Part shown: positions 47,645-55,769 of the stretch, one piece after another
Layout: each line of letters opens with the position of its first letter
Numbering within the stretch: the stretch's first letter is position 1
NCBI RefSeq assembly: GCF_041679265.1
Contig: NZ_JBGFSM010000003.1
Span: 186,001 to 250,000 of the forward strand
Length of the DNA stretch: 64,000 bases
DNA from: Autumnicola sp041679265
GTDB lineage: Bacteria > Bacteroidota > Bacteroidia > Flavobacteriales > Flavobacteriaceae
Direction of reading: 5' to 3'
The notes under the pieces: model-generated
What the model saw: only the letters and a program-made list of their open reading frames with translations
Databases searched by the model: none
What the model was told of the DNA's origin: nothing
Program-made: the position numbers and the translations under genes

Positions 47645-48001
47645 CTAATGAGTATCATTATTAGCATTCCCACCTCCCAGCAAAAGAATTTCACTTACTA
47701 CCACTTCGGTTACGTATCTTTTTTCTCCTTCCTTATTTTCATAGGAGCGATTGGTTAGTTTACCTTCAATGGCAATTTCTTTGCCTTTGGCCACATAACT
47801 TTCTACGATTTCAGCGGTTTTGCCCCAGGCTACGATGTTATGCCATTGGGTATCCTGTATTTTTTCGCCCTTTGAATCTTTATAAAATTCATTGGTGGCA
47901 ATGGAGAAACTGGCTACTTTTTTGCCACTTTCAAGATTTTTGATTTCCGGGGTCTGCCCCACATTTCCGATTAACTGAACTTTGTTTCTAAGCGTTCTCA
48001 T
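47645..48001 (-). CDS. ssb: Single-stranded DNA-binding protein
   Basis: The 118-residue protein has the OB-fold of Ssb: NKVQLIGNVGQTPE at the start, FSIATNEFYKD, WHNIVAWGKTAEIVESYVAKG and IEGKLTNRSYENKEG. The acidic C-terminal tip (NANNDTH) is weak compared with the DDxPF end of chromosomal Ssb, as often in element-borne copies. It coats the transferred strand. A duplicated non-coding module lies upstream. Confidence 0.94.
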   Translation of the reverse strand: MRTLRNKVQLIGNVGQTPEIKNLESGKKVASFSIATNEFYKDSKGEKIQDTQWHNIVAWGKTAEIVESYVAKGKEIAIEGKLTNRSYENKEGEKRYVTEVVVSEILLLGGGNANNDTH

Positions 48002-48026
48002 AATTAAAAGATTTAAAGATTAATAA

Positions 48027-48236
48027 TTGATTTACTTATTATATCCGGAGCTTTTCTTTTTTGATTTTTTTTTGTTCTACTTCCGGATAATTTTGTTTTT
48101 ATTGATTTCATCACGTTTTTATTTAGATTTACTTCCTATAGAGCCGTATGCTGTTTCCTTTTTGATGCTGATACATTTTCAGCATATAGAATTAGGGAGG
48201 ACTTATAAAAGGGCAGACGAAGTCAACCGGCTTATG
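48027..48236. repeat. Non-coding module A of a diverged tandem duplication
   Basis: Contains two copies of a motif of about 45 bases, from 48027 and 48124, with the pattern GATTTACTT, TATA, and later CTTTTTTGAT or CCTTTTTGAT. The module ends in TTATAAAAGGGCAGACGAAG and a CCGGCTTATG block (48227-48236). Inside, ATCCGGA (48042-48048) and TCCGGAT (48082-48088) form an inverted repeat. Confidence 0.6.
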
Positions 48237-48308
48237 TATCCTATGATAATTCCAAATTTCCTGTGATAATTTTTTTCTATTATTCTGTCTTTCCGCAACT
48301 CGATTAAA

Positions 48309-48515
48309 TCGACTTACTTTTTATATCCAAAGCATTTTCCTTTTTGATTTTTTGTGCTCTTGTTATTTTTTGTATCTGTTTCGATTTCATAATTTTTTAA
48401 ATTGACTTACTTCTTATAGAGCCCTCACATTACCTTTTTTGATGCATTTTTTCTACAACATCCGAGATTGGTAAAGCGTATAAAAAGAGTAGGCGAAGCC
48501 GGAACGGCCTTATGC
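48309..48515. repeat. Non-coding module B, second diverged copy
   Basis: Repeats module A 282 bases further on. The two motif copies begin at 48309 and 48402 (GACTTACTT, TATA, then CTTTTTGAT or CTTTTTTGAT), and the module again ends in TATAAAAAGAGTAGGCGAAG and GGCCTTATG. The order and spacing of blocks are the same as in module A, though many bases differ. Confidence 0.6.
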
Positions 48516-48749
48516 CGCTGTCCAAGAAAGAATGTTGTTTTTTCGCAGTTTAAAAAAGGTGTTGTGGGAACTATGGATAGAGTAGGTCAAATATTAGCTA
48601 TGTAGAGAATCGGCATGCAAAACAAGAGCACAAATAGCGTTAAGGACTTCCTAATAGGCATTGATAGTTAACTACTAGGCATGATCTTCCTTATCCACTT
48701 TTCTTAGAGAACTTAAGTAGTTAATGAATTCAGTAATTAAGATATACTT

Positions 48750-49742
48750 TTAAGAGGCGTACTTCATAATATCAACATAGGGCGTTCCTCTTCCCACAAT
48801 AGAGAATGCTCTAGACAATAATTTATTTCTGATAATATTTAAAGTACTCATTTTATTTTTTCCTTGACTCACTCTATTTTCGTAATAAGCCTTTAATTCA
48901 GGATTATACTGGATGGAACCAGCAGCACATAAATGCAATAGCGCCTTACCTTCAGTGTTTGCTAATCGACTTACCTTTGTTCTTCCTCTAACACTTGTAC
49001 CTGATCTATAAGGAAATGGTGCTATACCACAATAAGAAGCAAATTTTCTCCAGGTTTTAAAAGTGGTAAAACCATTAGTATGGATAATCAAAAAACGCGC
49101 AGTTACTTTTCCTATTCCCTTGATGCTAAGCAACAGTCGAAACAGCTTGTTAAGCTCTGCATCTTCTAAAATAATATTGTCCATTTCTTTTTCAATAGTT
49201 CTAATCTCTTGGGTAAGTAGATCTATAATTCTTTTCTGAACTTCAAAGAGTATGGTTTCATTTTCTAATACTCTTTTTTGCTCTTTCAAAGTTGCCTTAT
49301 GACCTGCTCGTTGAGAAATCAATTTTCTACGCATAGAAGCCAGGCGTTTCAGCCGAGCTAATGGCACACTCATTATTTTTGCTGGTTTAATTTCCTCCCT
49401 TCTTCGATAGCCATATAAGGCAATTCTCTTAGCATCGGTTTTATCATCCTTTCCACGCAAAATACCCAAGGATCGCTTAACCTCTAAACCAGATGCTATA
49501 TAGAAGATACATTCTTTTCTGCTCAAAACTGCTGATAACTGATTTGTATAAAGCCCTGTGTGTTCAAAAACAAATAATATGTCATCTTTAAACAATTTAG
49601 TGCTATTCATTACCCATTCAACCATTTGATCAATCCCATCAGGATCATTGCTGAATGTTAACTGCAATTCTTTCATATGAATACAACAGTCCAATACTAG
49701 CTTGCTGGCATCAATGCCGATAACCTCCTTTATTTTCATCAT
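48750..49742 (-). CDS. IS110-family transposase (DEDD recombinase)
   Basis: The 330-residue protein has the N-terminal RuvC-like DEDD domain (IGIDASK with Asp11, FEHTGLYT, DDKTDAKRIA) and the C-terminal Tnp domain with IKGIGKVTARFL and the catalytic Ser region YCGIAPFPYRSGTSVRGR. Recombination is guided by a bridge RNA in related IS621. The frame is intact, so the element may be active. Confidence 0.95.
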   Translation of the reverse strand: MMKIKEVIGIDASKLVLDCCIHMKELQLTFSNDPDGIDQMVEWVMNSTKLFKDDILFVFEHTGLYTNQLSAVLSRKECIFYIASGLEVKRSLGILRGKDDKTDAKRIALYGYRRREEIKPAKIMSVPLARLKRLASMRRKLISQRAGHKATLKEQKRVLENETILFEVQKRIIDLLTQEIRTIEKEMDNIILEDAELNKLFRLLLSIKGIGKVTARFLIIHTNGFTTFKTWRKFASYCGIAPFPYRSGTSVRGRTKVSRLANTEGKALLHLCAAGSIQYNPELKAYYENRVSQGKNKMSTLNIIRNKLLSRAFSIVGRGTPYVDIMKYAS

Positions 49743-49752
49743 TATAATAAAT

Positions 49753-49895
49753 TAAAGGTTGCCTAAACTAAAACCTTTAAAAGCAAAGGCTATAATCCTA
49801 TTTGGTTCTTAGCAACCGGTTATAAAGAATGAGGACTAATACATAAGAGAGGTCATTAACCTAGCAGTCCGGAAAGTTCACCTCATTCTTTTTAA
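49753..49895 (-). ncRNA. Candidate bridge RNA of the IS110 element
   Basis: On the minus strand, upstream of the transposase, three structures follow each other. A perfect 11-base stem (49881-49891 with 49824-49834) encloses a 46-base loop with a small apical hairpin, as expected for a target-binding loop. A second hairpin at about 49791-49824 has apex GGTT/AACC. A third has a perfect 8-base stem (49753-49760 with 49772-49779). Order, length and place match bridge RNAs. Guide bases are only tentatively assigned. Confidence 0.65.
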
Positions 49896-49995
49896 TTCTA
49901 AAGTTATACACAATTTTCATAAGTTATCAGTCTCCCCCAGCCCCCCTCTTTTCAACATTATCATTATAAGTTTTATTTATTTTACAAATCTAAAG

Positions 49996-50488
49996 GCAGT
50001 CCGGCTAACTTATATATGCTGGTATTTTGCATTTATAAAAAGGAAAAAACAGTAACGGCTGAGAAGTAAATGGAGAACGGGAAAATGAAAAACAAAACGG
50101 GTAGGAGAATAATGAGCTAATATTTAAAATCCTAATGAATCAAAGATGTTAGATACTTACTATAAAAGATATGGTGGTTTTGAAATTTTAGGTTTTAGGG
50201 TAGAGACAGCGATAATATTTTACCTTGAAAGGAATATATTATTCATTAAATTTTGGTTTAAAAAAATATCAAATTTTGAAATTATATTTTATTCTGGAGG
50301 ACATCTGATAAAATGTCTCTATACTCTTTAAATAAAAAACTCTCCTTTAAAGGTCCAGAGGTTTGTCTGACATGGTTCATAAAGTCCATGAATGGTTATT
50401 CTTCATAAAACATATATCATCATATAATAGGTTTAGGGTATAAATTTCTATAGAACTAAATTTCATATGGTGATAATCTTCATTTATT
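49996..50488. other. Non-coding region between the IS element and the MFS gene
   Basis: About 490 bases with no convincing gene. A 61-codon plus-strand frame (50146-50331) lacks homology I recognise and is dominated by Phe, Ile and Lys codons of A+T-rich DNA. Small hairpins occur (GACAT/ATGTC near 50300; CATGG/CCATG near 50370-50390), neither a clear terminator for the minus-strand operon. Confidence 0.5.
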
Positions 50489-51712
50489 CTAATTTGGAGA
50501 TTTAAAATGTTTTAAAAAATACAATACTCCAATAGCGGTCAATATGATGATCCCTGCAATAATAAATGGATAGTAAAAACTACCAGTAATCAGCCAAGTT
50601 CCTAAGACCGGACCTAGAATCTGACCAATACTATTAGTCGAGCTCTGAATAGAAATGTTTCTGCCTGTGTTTTTCTTTGATATTAATGAAACCGCAGAAA
50701 GTAAATTTGGCGTTACCATAGCACCTCCAGCAGCAAAAACAACAATTAATCCATATACCAAAAATTCATTTTTAAAAAAAGGAAATGCAATTAAGGATAA
50801 ACCAGATATTAACAATCCTAGAGCAATTTGTTTTCTGGCGGCTAAGACTTTCTCTCCGTAAGTCGCAAATACCGGCTGCATAACAGCCATTATTGATCCA
50901 CATAGCATAAATCCAATACCAACTTGTTTACTATTAAATCCTAATTCATCTTTCCCATATATTGAAAAGACAGTTTCAAACAACGTCACTACAAATTGGA
51001 TGACAAACGACAGAACTAGTAAGACGATAAAATATTTGGTAAACGTAAATTGTAAGCTCCCCTTTTGTGTTGTAAACTTATGTACGCGAATGGTGTTTTT
51101 TAACCATTTCATTACAACAAATAGGACAATCAATCCTAGTATGGCTGCAAACAAAAAAGGTACTGAAAATCGGTCTAAATGTAGCAGACCAATTGTGTAT
51201 TTTAAATGAAGGTCAGTCTGGGACAGAAAACTACCAATAACAGGTCCAAAAATAACTCCAGAACTAATGGCAACACCAGACCAGGCCATTATTTTTTTTC
51301 TCCGTTTTACAGAAGTAATATCACTTAAATAAGCATTACTAACCGGAATAACCGACGATGTGAATATTCCACCAAATATGCGAGCCACATATAACATTGT
51401 CAAGGATGTAGCAAGACCAGTGAGTAATTGCATAATTACAAAACCGATAAGACCATAAATAATAATAGGTTTCCGACCATATTTATCTGAAAGGTTTCCC
51501 CAAACCACTACAAACAATAACTGAAAAAGCGGATAAATGCTCGTGAGCAATCCAATATGGAAATTGATAAGGTCGCTGTCGAGATTGTCTTTTAATGCTA
51601 ATCTTTCGGTGTAGTAAGGAAGGGTTGGTAATAAAATACCATATCCAAGCATTACCACAAATAAACTTAGCAGGACTAAAAAAATCCTGCTAAGCATCCT
51701 ATTCTCTTGCAT
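50489..51712 (-). CDS. MFS efflux transporter
   Basis: The 407-residue protein has 12 hydrophobic segments and the MFS motif A GNLSDKYGRKP between helices 2 and 3, and a GVIFGPVIGSFL motif C typical of drug:H+ antiporters. It is related in layout to TetA-like exporters. The start overlaps the stop of the copper ATPase gene (TAATG), so it is coupled with metal resistance. The substrate is unknown; a metal complex, siderophore or drug are all possible. Confidence 0.88.
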   Translation of the reverse strand: MQENRMLSRIFLVLLSLFVVMLGYGILLPTLPYYTERLALKDNLDSDLINFHIGLLTSIYPLFQLLFVVVWGNLSDKYGRKPIIIYGLIGFVIMQLLTGLATSLTMLYVARIFGGIFTSSVIPVSNAYLSDITSVKRRKKIMAWSGVAISSGVIFGPVIGSFLSQTDLHLKYTIGLLHLDRFSVPFLFAAILGLIVLFVVMKWLKNTIRVHKFTTQKGSLQFTFTKYFIVLLVLSFVIQFVVTLFETVFSIYGKDELGFNSKQVGIGFMLCGSIMAVMQPVFATYGEKVLAARKQIALGLLISGLSLIAFPFFKNEFLVYGLIVVFAAGGAMVTPNLLSAVSLISKKNTGRNISIQSSTNSIGQILGPVLGTWLITGSFYYPFIIAGIIILTAIGVLYFLKHFKSPN

Positions 51713-53886
51713 TATTTCTTTCCGATTTTCTTTTTCAACAATTGGGCATTAATAGCAACAATAATGGTACTTAAACTCATAAATACGGCACCAACGGCTG
51801 GGCCCAAAACAAATCCGGAAGAATAAAGCACACCCGCAGCCAACGGAATGGCAACAACATTATAACCCGTAGCCCATACCAGGTTTTGAATCATTTTGTT
51901 GTAGGTAGCTTTTCCAAATAATATAAGATTTGCAATATCTTGTGGATTACTGTTTACAAGAATAATGTCTGCAGTTTCTGCAGCCACATCGGTTCCTGAA
52001 CCCACTGCGATTCCTACGTTTGCCTGAGCCAAGGCCGGAGCATCATTTACCCCGTCTCCAGTCATCGCAACAAACTCATTTTTACCTTGTAGCTCTTTAA
52101 CGATTTCTACTTTTTGATGGGGCAATACTTCAGCATAATATCCATCCAATCCAAGTTTTTCACTTACAGCTTTGGCAGTTTTTTCGTTATCCCCCGTCGC
52201 CATCAACACTTTTATTCCATTCTTTTTGAATACGTTGATCGCATCAGAAGATTCCGGTCTAATTTCATCGGCAAGAGCGATGTATCCTGCTAATTTTGCA
52301 TCAATCAAAACAAAAACAACAGTTTCTGCGGCATCGCTATAGGCATCCTCAGGGATAGTGATTTTTTCATCCCTTAAATAGCCGGGGCTTACAACTTTTA
52401 TTTGTTTACCTTCTACATTAGCCTCTACCCCTTTCCCGGTGATTGCATTGAAATTCTCGGGTTTTGGGATACTCACTTTATCCTCTTTTACTTTTTTTAT
52501 GATACCCACTGCAATAGGATGTTCCGAACTTTGTTCTAAAGCACTTGCAAGCCTTAATATTTCGTTCGTTGAAAATTTTTGATTTACAGATTCAATTCGG
52601 GTTACCCCGAAATCCCCTTTGGTCAGGGTTCCTGTTTTATCAAAAAGCAAGGCTGAAATTTTACGTGATTCTTCAAAGGCGGTTCTATTACGAATCAATA
52701 AGCCGTTCTGTGCAGAAACAGCAGTGGATATTGCAACCACCAGTGGAATTGCCAAACCTAATGCGTGAGGACAGGCAATAACCATTACCGTCACCATTCG
52801 TTCCAATGCATATACAAATGGGAAACCTAAAATCAACCAAACTGCTAGTGTTCCAAAACCAATGGTCAAAGCTATATAGGTCAACCATTTTGCAGCTCTA
52901 TCGGAAAGGTTTTGCATTTTGGACTTCGTCTTTTGGGCTTCCTCGACCATTGTAATGACTTTGTTAAGATAACTGTCTTTTCCCGTATGCTCTACTTTTA
53001 CTTTTAGCGTACTATTGCCATTAACCGAGCCTCCAATTACTTTGTCATTTTTATCTTTTTTAACGGGCTTCGATTCTCCGGTTAGCATTGATTCATTTAA
53101 ATAACTCGAACCTTCTGTTATAACTCCATCGGCAGGGACTTTCTCTCCAGGTTTAACTAAAATGATGTCATCTTTTAATAAATCTTCCAATGAAATATCT
53201 TCAATGCTATCGCCTTTTACCCGATGTGCTTCCGCTGGCATCATACTTACCAATAGTTGCAATGCTTTTGATGCGCCCAGGACACTTTTCATCTCTATCC
53301 AGTGCCCTACAAGCATAATAGCGATAAGCGTAGCTAGTTCCCAGAAGAAATCGACACCTTTTAAACCGAATACCGTGGCCGAGCTATATACGTAAGCCAC
53401 TGTGATTGCCATTGCAATAAGCGTCATCATACCAGGTGCCCCTTTTTTGAATTCGGACAAAAATCCTTTTAAAAATGGCCAACCACCATAGAAATAGACC
53501 ACGGAGGACAGAGCAAATAGGATATATTGATTTCCTGGAAGCAGGAACTCATACCCGATAAAGTCCTGAATCATTGGTGAGAAAATTAGTATAGGAACAG
53601 TAAGGACAAGCGTTACCCAAAACCGTTTTCTAAAGTCCTCAATCATCATCTTATGGTGGTCGTGTCCCATCTGGCCGTGGCCAGGGTTATGGCCCGAATG
53701 ATCACCATTGCTGTGGTTCCTTTTTGAATGGTCCATCTTACTATGGTCCATCGCTTCGCTATGGCCATGTTTTGTTTTTTCGGCTAAATTATTTTTTATT
53801 CCAGCTTCTTTTTTTAATGCTTCGCTCTTTATTGAACCTTTCTCTTTGTCCTTATGGCTGTGAGAATGATGTTTGTGATTTTCCAT
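51712..53886 (-). CDS. copB: CopB-type heavy-metal P1B-ATPase
   Basis: The 724-residue pump exports copper or silver. The N-terminus (1-80) is rich in His, with repeated Asp-His-Ser and His-Gly pairs instead of CXXC domains. The metal site motif is CPH at 372-374, which marks P1B-3 (CopB) pumps rather than CopA (CPC). TGES is at 269-272, the phosphorylation site DKTGT starts at Asp416, SSEHP follows, and GDGVNDAP is near 620. Length and topology are complete. Confidence 0.94.
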   Translation of the reverse strand: MENHKHHSHSHKDKEKGSIKSEALKKEAGIKNNLAEKTKHGHSEAMDHSKMDHSKRNHSNGDHSGHNPGHGQMGHDHHKMMIEDFRKRFWVTLVLTVPILIFSPMIQDFIGYEFLLPGNQYILFALSSVVYFYGGWPFLKGFLSEFKKGAPGMMTLIAMAITVAYVYSSATVFGLKGVDFFWELATLIAIMLVGHWIEMKSVLGASKALQLLVSMMPAEAHRVKGDSIEDISLEDLLKDDIILVKPGEKVPADGVITEGSSYLNESMLTGESKPVKKDKNDKVIGGSVNGNSTLKVKVEHTGKDSYLNKVITMVEEAQKTKSKMQNLSDRAAKWLTYIALTIGFGTLAVWLILGFPFVYALERMVTVMVIACPHALGLAIPLVVAISTAVSAQNGLLIRNRTAFEESRKISALLFDKTGTLTKGDFGVTRIESVNQKFSTNEILRLASALEQSSEHPIAVGIIKKVKEDKVSIPKPENFNAITGKGVEANVEGKQIKVVSPGYLRDEKITIPEDAYSDAAETVVFVLIDAKLAGYIALADEIRPESSDAINVFKKNGIKVLMATGDNEKTAKAVSEKLGLDGYYAEVLPHQKVEIVKELQGKNEFVAMTGDGVNDAPALAQANVGIAVGSGTDVAAETADIILVNSNPQDIANLILFGKATYNKMIQNLVWATGYNVVAIPLAAGVLYSSGFVLGPAVGAVFMSLSTIIVAINAQLLKKKIGKK

Positions 53887-53910
53887 AGTTCTATTATTTA
53901 AGGTTGATCG

Positions 53911-54204
53911 TTATCTTAATTTTTTTCTCATCTCGTCTGAAATGTGTTCAGCATAAACACCATAGGCATCAACCAAAGTTCCCTTTATCCCGTTTTTGGA
54001 AGAAATACCATATAAAATACTGTTATCATCAGTACTGCTCATTCCTTCAAACCGATAGGTTTCATCTACAATAAAATCTTCCGGGTGTATTTCCAGTTTT
54101 AAGGATGGGCATTCCAAACAACGGGGTTTTAAGTTAAAATCATAGGTATAACCCCGACTTTGAAGGTCATTAAGTGCTTCTGAAAGGGTATCGTAATTTT
54201 TCAT
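53911..54204 (-). CDS. Small conserved protein, sometimes labelled PRPP synthetase
   Basis: The 97-residue protein starts MKNYDTLSEALNDL and contains CLECPSLKLEIHPEDFIVDETYRFEG and a C-terminal YGVYAEHISDEMRKKLR. Proteins of this family occur widely in Flavobacteriaceae and are often annotated as phosphoribosylpyrophosphate synthetase, but none of the PRPP motifs is present. The true synthetase is the separate gene at 54865. Function unknown. Confidence 0.75.
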   Translation of the reverse strand: MKNYDTLSEALNDLQSRGYTYDFNLKPRCLECPSLKLEIHPEDFIVDETYRFEGMSSTDDNSILYGISSKNGIKGTLVDAYGVYAEHISDEMRKKLR

Positions 54205-54205
54205 T

Positions 54206-54868
54206 CTATAAGTTTTTATAAGTCATTGTAAAATAGCTCCTGTCATTCTCTGTAAACTTTTGATAGGTTAAAAATCCAAGGCTGTTTAATTTTTCGGTGA
54301 CGGTGTAGTTGAGTTGTTTGATCCTGATTCCAAGTGCATAAGCTTTTACATTGACTTTTGATTTGAGTTGTTTATGATTCCCTATAGACTCTAAACGCCT
54401 ATCATAAATCTTTATCGTACTCTTAGAACCAAAAAAATTCAACAGGCCCGAGTCAAAATTCATTTCCAGTTCGATATCTTTCAGGTTATCCAAATCATAC
54501 AATTCTTTAAAGTTTTTAGAAGTGGTATTGATTTCGGTTTCATTTGAGTTTGGTTTTGAAAACAGAAAGGCCATTACCATTATGCTAGATTCACTTGGGT
54601 CACACCTATAGGTTGTGATATATTTATCAGTAGATTTTCCTTTTTCATCAAAAAGTTCTGTCAGGACATCCAGTTCATAATCTCCATTGACCTCCCTAAC
54701 TTTTCCTGTGTTGAAAGTTTGTTTATTCAAAAAATCACCTTCCTCATCATAATTTTCACGTATAACCAATTTATTTTCCAATTGCCCTATAAACATTTTA
54801 TTCTGGGCATTAACACCGAAGCAGTTAAATATAAAAAGAAACAGTGATATGTAATTTAAAAAGCTCAT
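54206..54868 (-). CDS. Secreted protein of unknown function
   Basis: The 220-residue protein has a signal peptide (about 1-21, ending VNAQN) and a mostly beta body. The gene overlaps the PRPP synthetase gene by four bases (ATGA) and ends one base before the next gene. No motif is recognised, but tight coupling indicates co-expression. Confidence 0.65.
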   Translation of the reverse strand: MSFLNYISLFLFIFNCFGVNAQNKMFIGQLENKLVIRENYDEEGDFLNKQTFNTGKVREVNGDYELDVLTELFDEKGKSTDKYITTYRCDPSESSIMVMAFLFSKPNSNETEINTTSKNFKELYDLDNLKDIELEMNFDSGLLNFFGSKSTIKIYDRRLESIGNHKQLKSKVNVKAYALGIRIKQLNYTVTEKLNSLGFLTYQKFTENDRSYFTMTYKNL

Positions 54869-55758
54869 GTATGCTGCATCAATTCTTTAACTTCTTTTGT
54901 AATCACATCACTTAAATCAATAGTATTTGAAGGATGTGGAATAGTATTGCAGGTTACTATCTTTTCTACTCCAGAATCCAGTAAATTTTGATATGCATTA
55001 TCTGAAAATACAGCGTGAATACCAATACAAATAGGAGGCTTCATACCCGCTGTCTTCAAATGGCTCACCGTTTCAATCATTGTACGTGCCGTAGAAATAA
55101 TATCATCGACCAACACCGGTGTAGCATTTTTATATTTATCTACATCTGGAACCGATACTTCCACATCACGATCACCATGACGCACTTTTTGCAATACCGT
55201 AAAAGGTGCTCCTGCATTTTTAGCAACTTCAGAAACCCATTGTTCACTTTCAGAATCGGGGCCTATAAGCACCGGGTTTTCTACATTGCTTTTAATCCAT
55301 CTTGAAATGTCGTCTGCTGCATGAATGACTGTATTTGGAATATGATAAACTTGACCCAAGGAGTTTATCCTGTGCAAATGAGGGTCAACCGTGGTAAGGC
55401 TATCTGCAAAACCTGAAATCAAGTTTCCGAAGAAACCAGAAGTAATACCTTCCCCTTCATTAAAGATTTTGTCCTGCCTCATATAAGCCAGATATGGTGC
55501 CACCAAACAGGTACACATTGCACCCAGTGATTTGGCTGTATGGCTTAAAAAATAAAGAGGTAATAGTTTTTCATCTGGTTCGTGGAGTGTGCAAACCAGT
55601 ACCACACATTTATCTTTAACATGAGATAAAATACGTGTATAAGATTCCCCATCTGGAAATTTCCGTAAGGTAGCCTCGCCAATTTCAGCATCCATTTTTT
55701 TTGCTAAAAGTGCTGTGAGTTCTTCATTTCCCGGAAGGCTGAATAATATCATTTTCAT
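54865..55758 (-). CDS. prs: Ribose-phosphate diphosphokinase (PRPP synthetase)
   Basis: The enzyme makes PRPP from ribose 5-phosphate and ATP. The 297-residue protein shows RKFPDGESYTRI near 33, the RQDKIFNEGE ATP loop near 97-106, DPHLHR, and the PRPP loop VLVDDIISTARTM near 217-229. Slightly shorter than housekeeping Prs. The adjacent phosphorylase gene suggests a shared nucleotide-ribose route. Confidence 0.9.
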   Translation of the reverse strand: MKMILFSLPGNEELTALLAKKMDAEIGEATLRKFPDGESYTRILSHVKDKCVVLVCTLHEPDEKLLPLYFLSHTAKSLGAMCTCLVAPYLAYMRQDKIFNEGEGITSGFFGNLISGFADSLTTVDPHLHRINSLGQVYHIPNTVIHAADDISRWIKSNVENPVLIGPDSESEQWVSEVAKNAGAPFTVLQKVRHGDRDVEVSVPDVDKYKNATPVLVDDIISTARTMIETVSHLKTAGMKPPICIGIHAVFSDNAYQNLLDSGVEKIVTCNTIPHPSNTIDLSDVITKEVKELMQHT

Positions 55759-55769
55759 GGCATACTTTC

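Larger units (their letters stand above)
17341..48001. mobile_element. Core of a Bacteroidetes integrative conjugative element
   Basis: The stretch contains rteC, an excisionase-type HTH gene, replication genes, the Tra operon, MobC, a relaxase, BtgA, a RadC-like protein and Ssb, which together define an ICE of the broad CTnDOT-related group. The stated limits are those of the recognisable core, not real ends. The integrase and attachment sites must lie elsewhere. Genes on both sides may be cargo of the same element. Confidence 0.7.
48002..48749. other. Long non-coding region upstream of ssb
   Basis: 748 bases without a credible gene. The part nearest ssb holds two related modules (48027-48236 and 48309-48515), listed separately. 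The part from about 48540 to 48749 includes the downstream end of the IS110 element. A plus-strand frame at 48027-48266 is low-complexity and overlaps the repeats, so it is not a gene. Confidence 0.7.
48700..49995 (-). mobile_element. IS110-family insertion element, approximate limits
   Basis: Consists of the DEDD transposase gene, a long non-coding left end that probably encodes a bridge RNA, and a short right end. No terminal inverted repeats are visible, as usual for the family. The limit near 49995 is suggested by a 9-base match (GCAGTCCGG, 49996-50004) to the RNA loop at 49864-49872. The other limit is a guess. Confidence 0.7.

Noticed and set aside
48027..48266. Plus-strand reading frame of 79 codons
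   Set aside because: It is low-complexity Phe and Leu sequence that overlaps the duplicated non-coding modules.
48700..49995. IS1111-type element with inverted repeats
   Set aside because: No subterminal inverted repeats are visible, and the long non-coding part is upstream of the transposase, as in the IS110 group.
50146..50331. Small gene of 61 codons
   Set aside because: A+T-driven composition, no recognisable domain, isolated between an IS element and a minus-strand operon.
53911..54204. A second PRPP synthetase
   Set aside because: The 97-residue product lacks all ATP and PRPP motifs; the label is a common misannotation.
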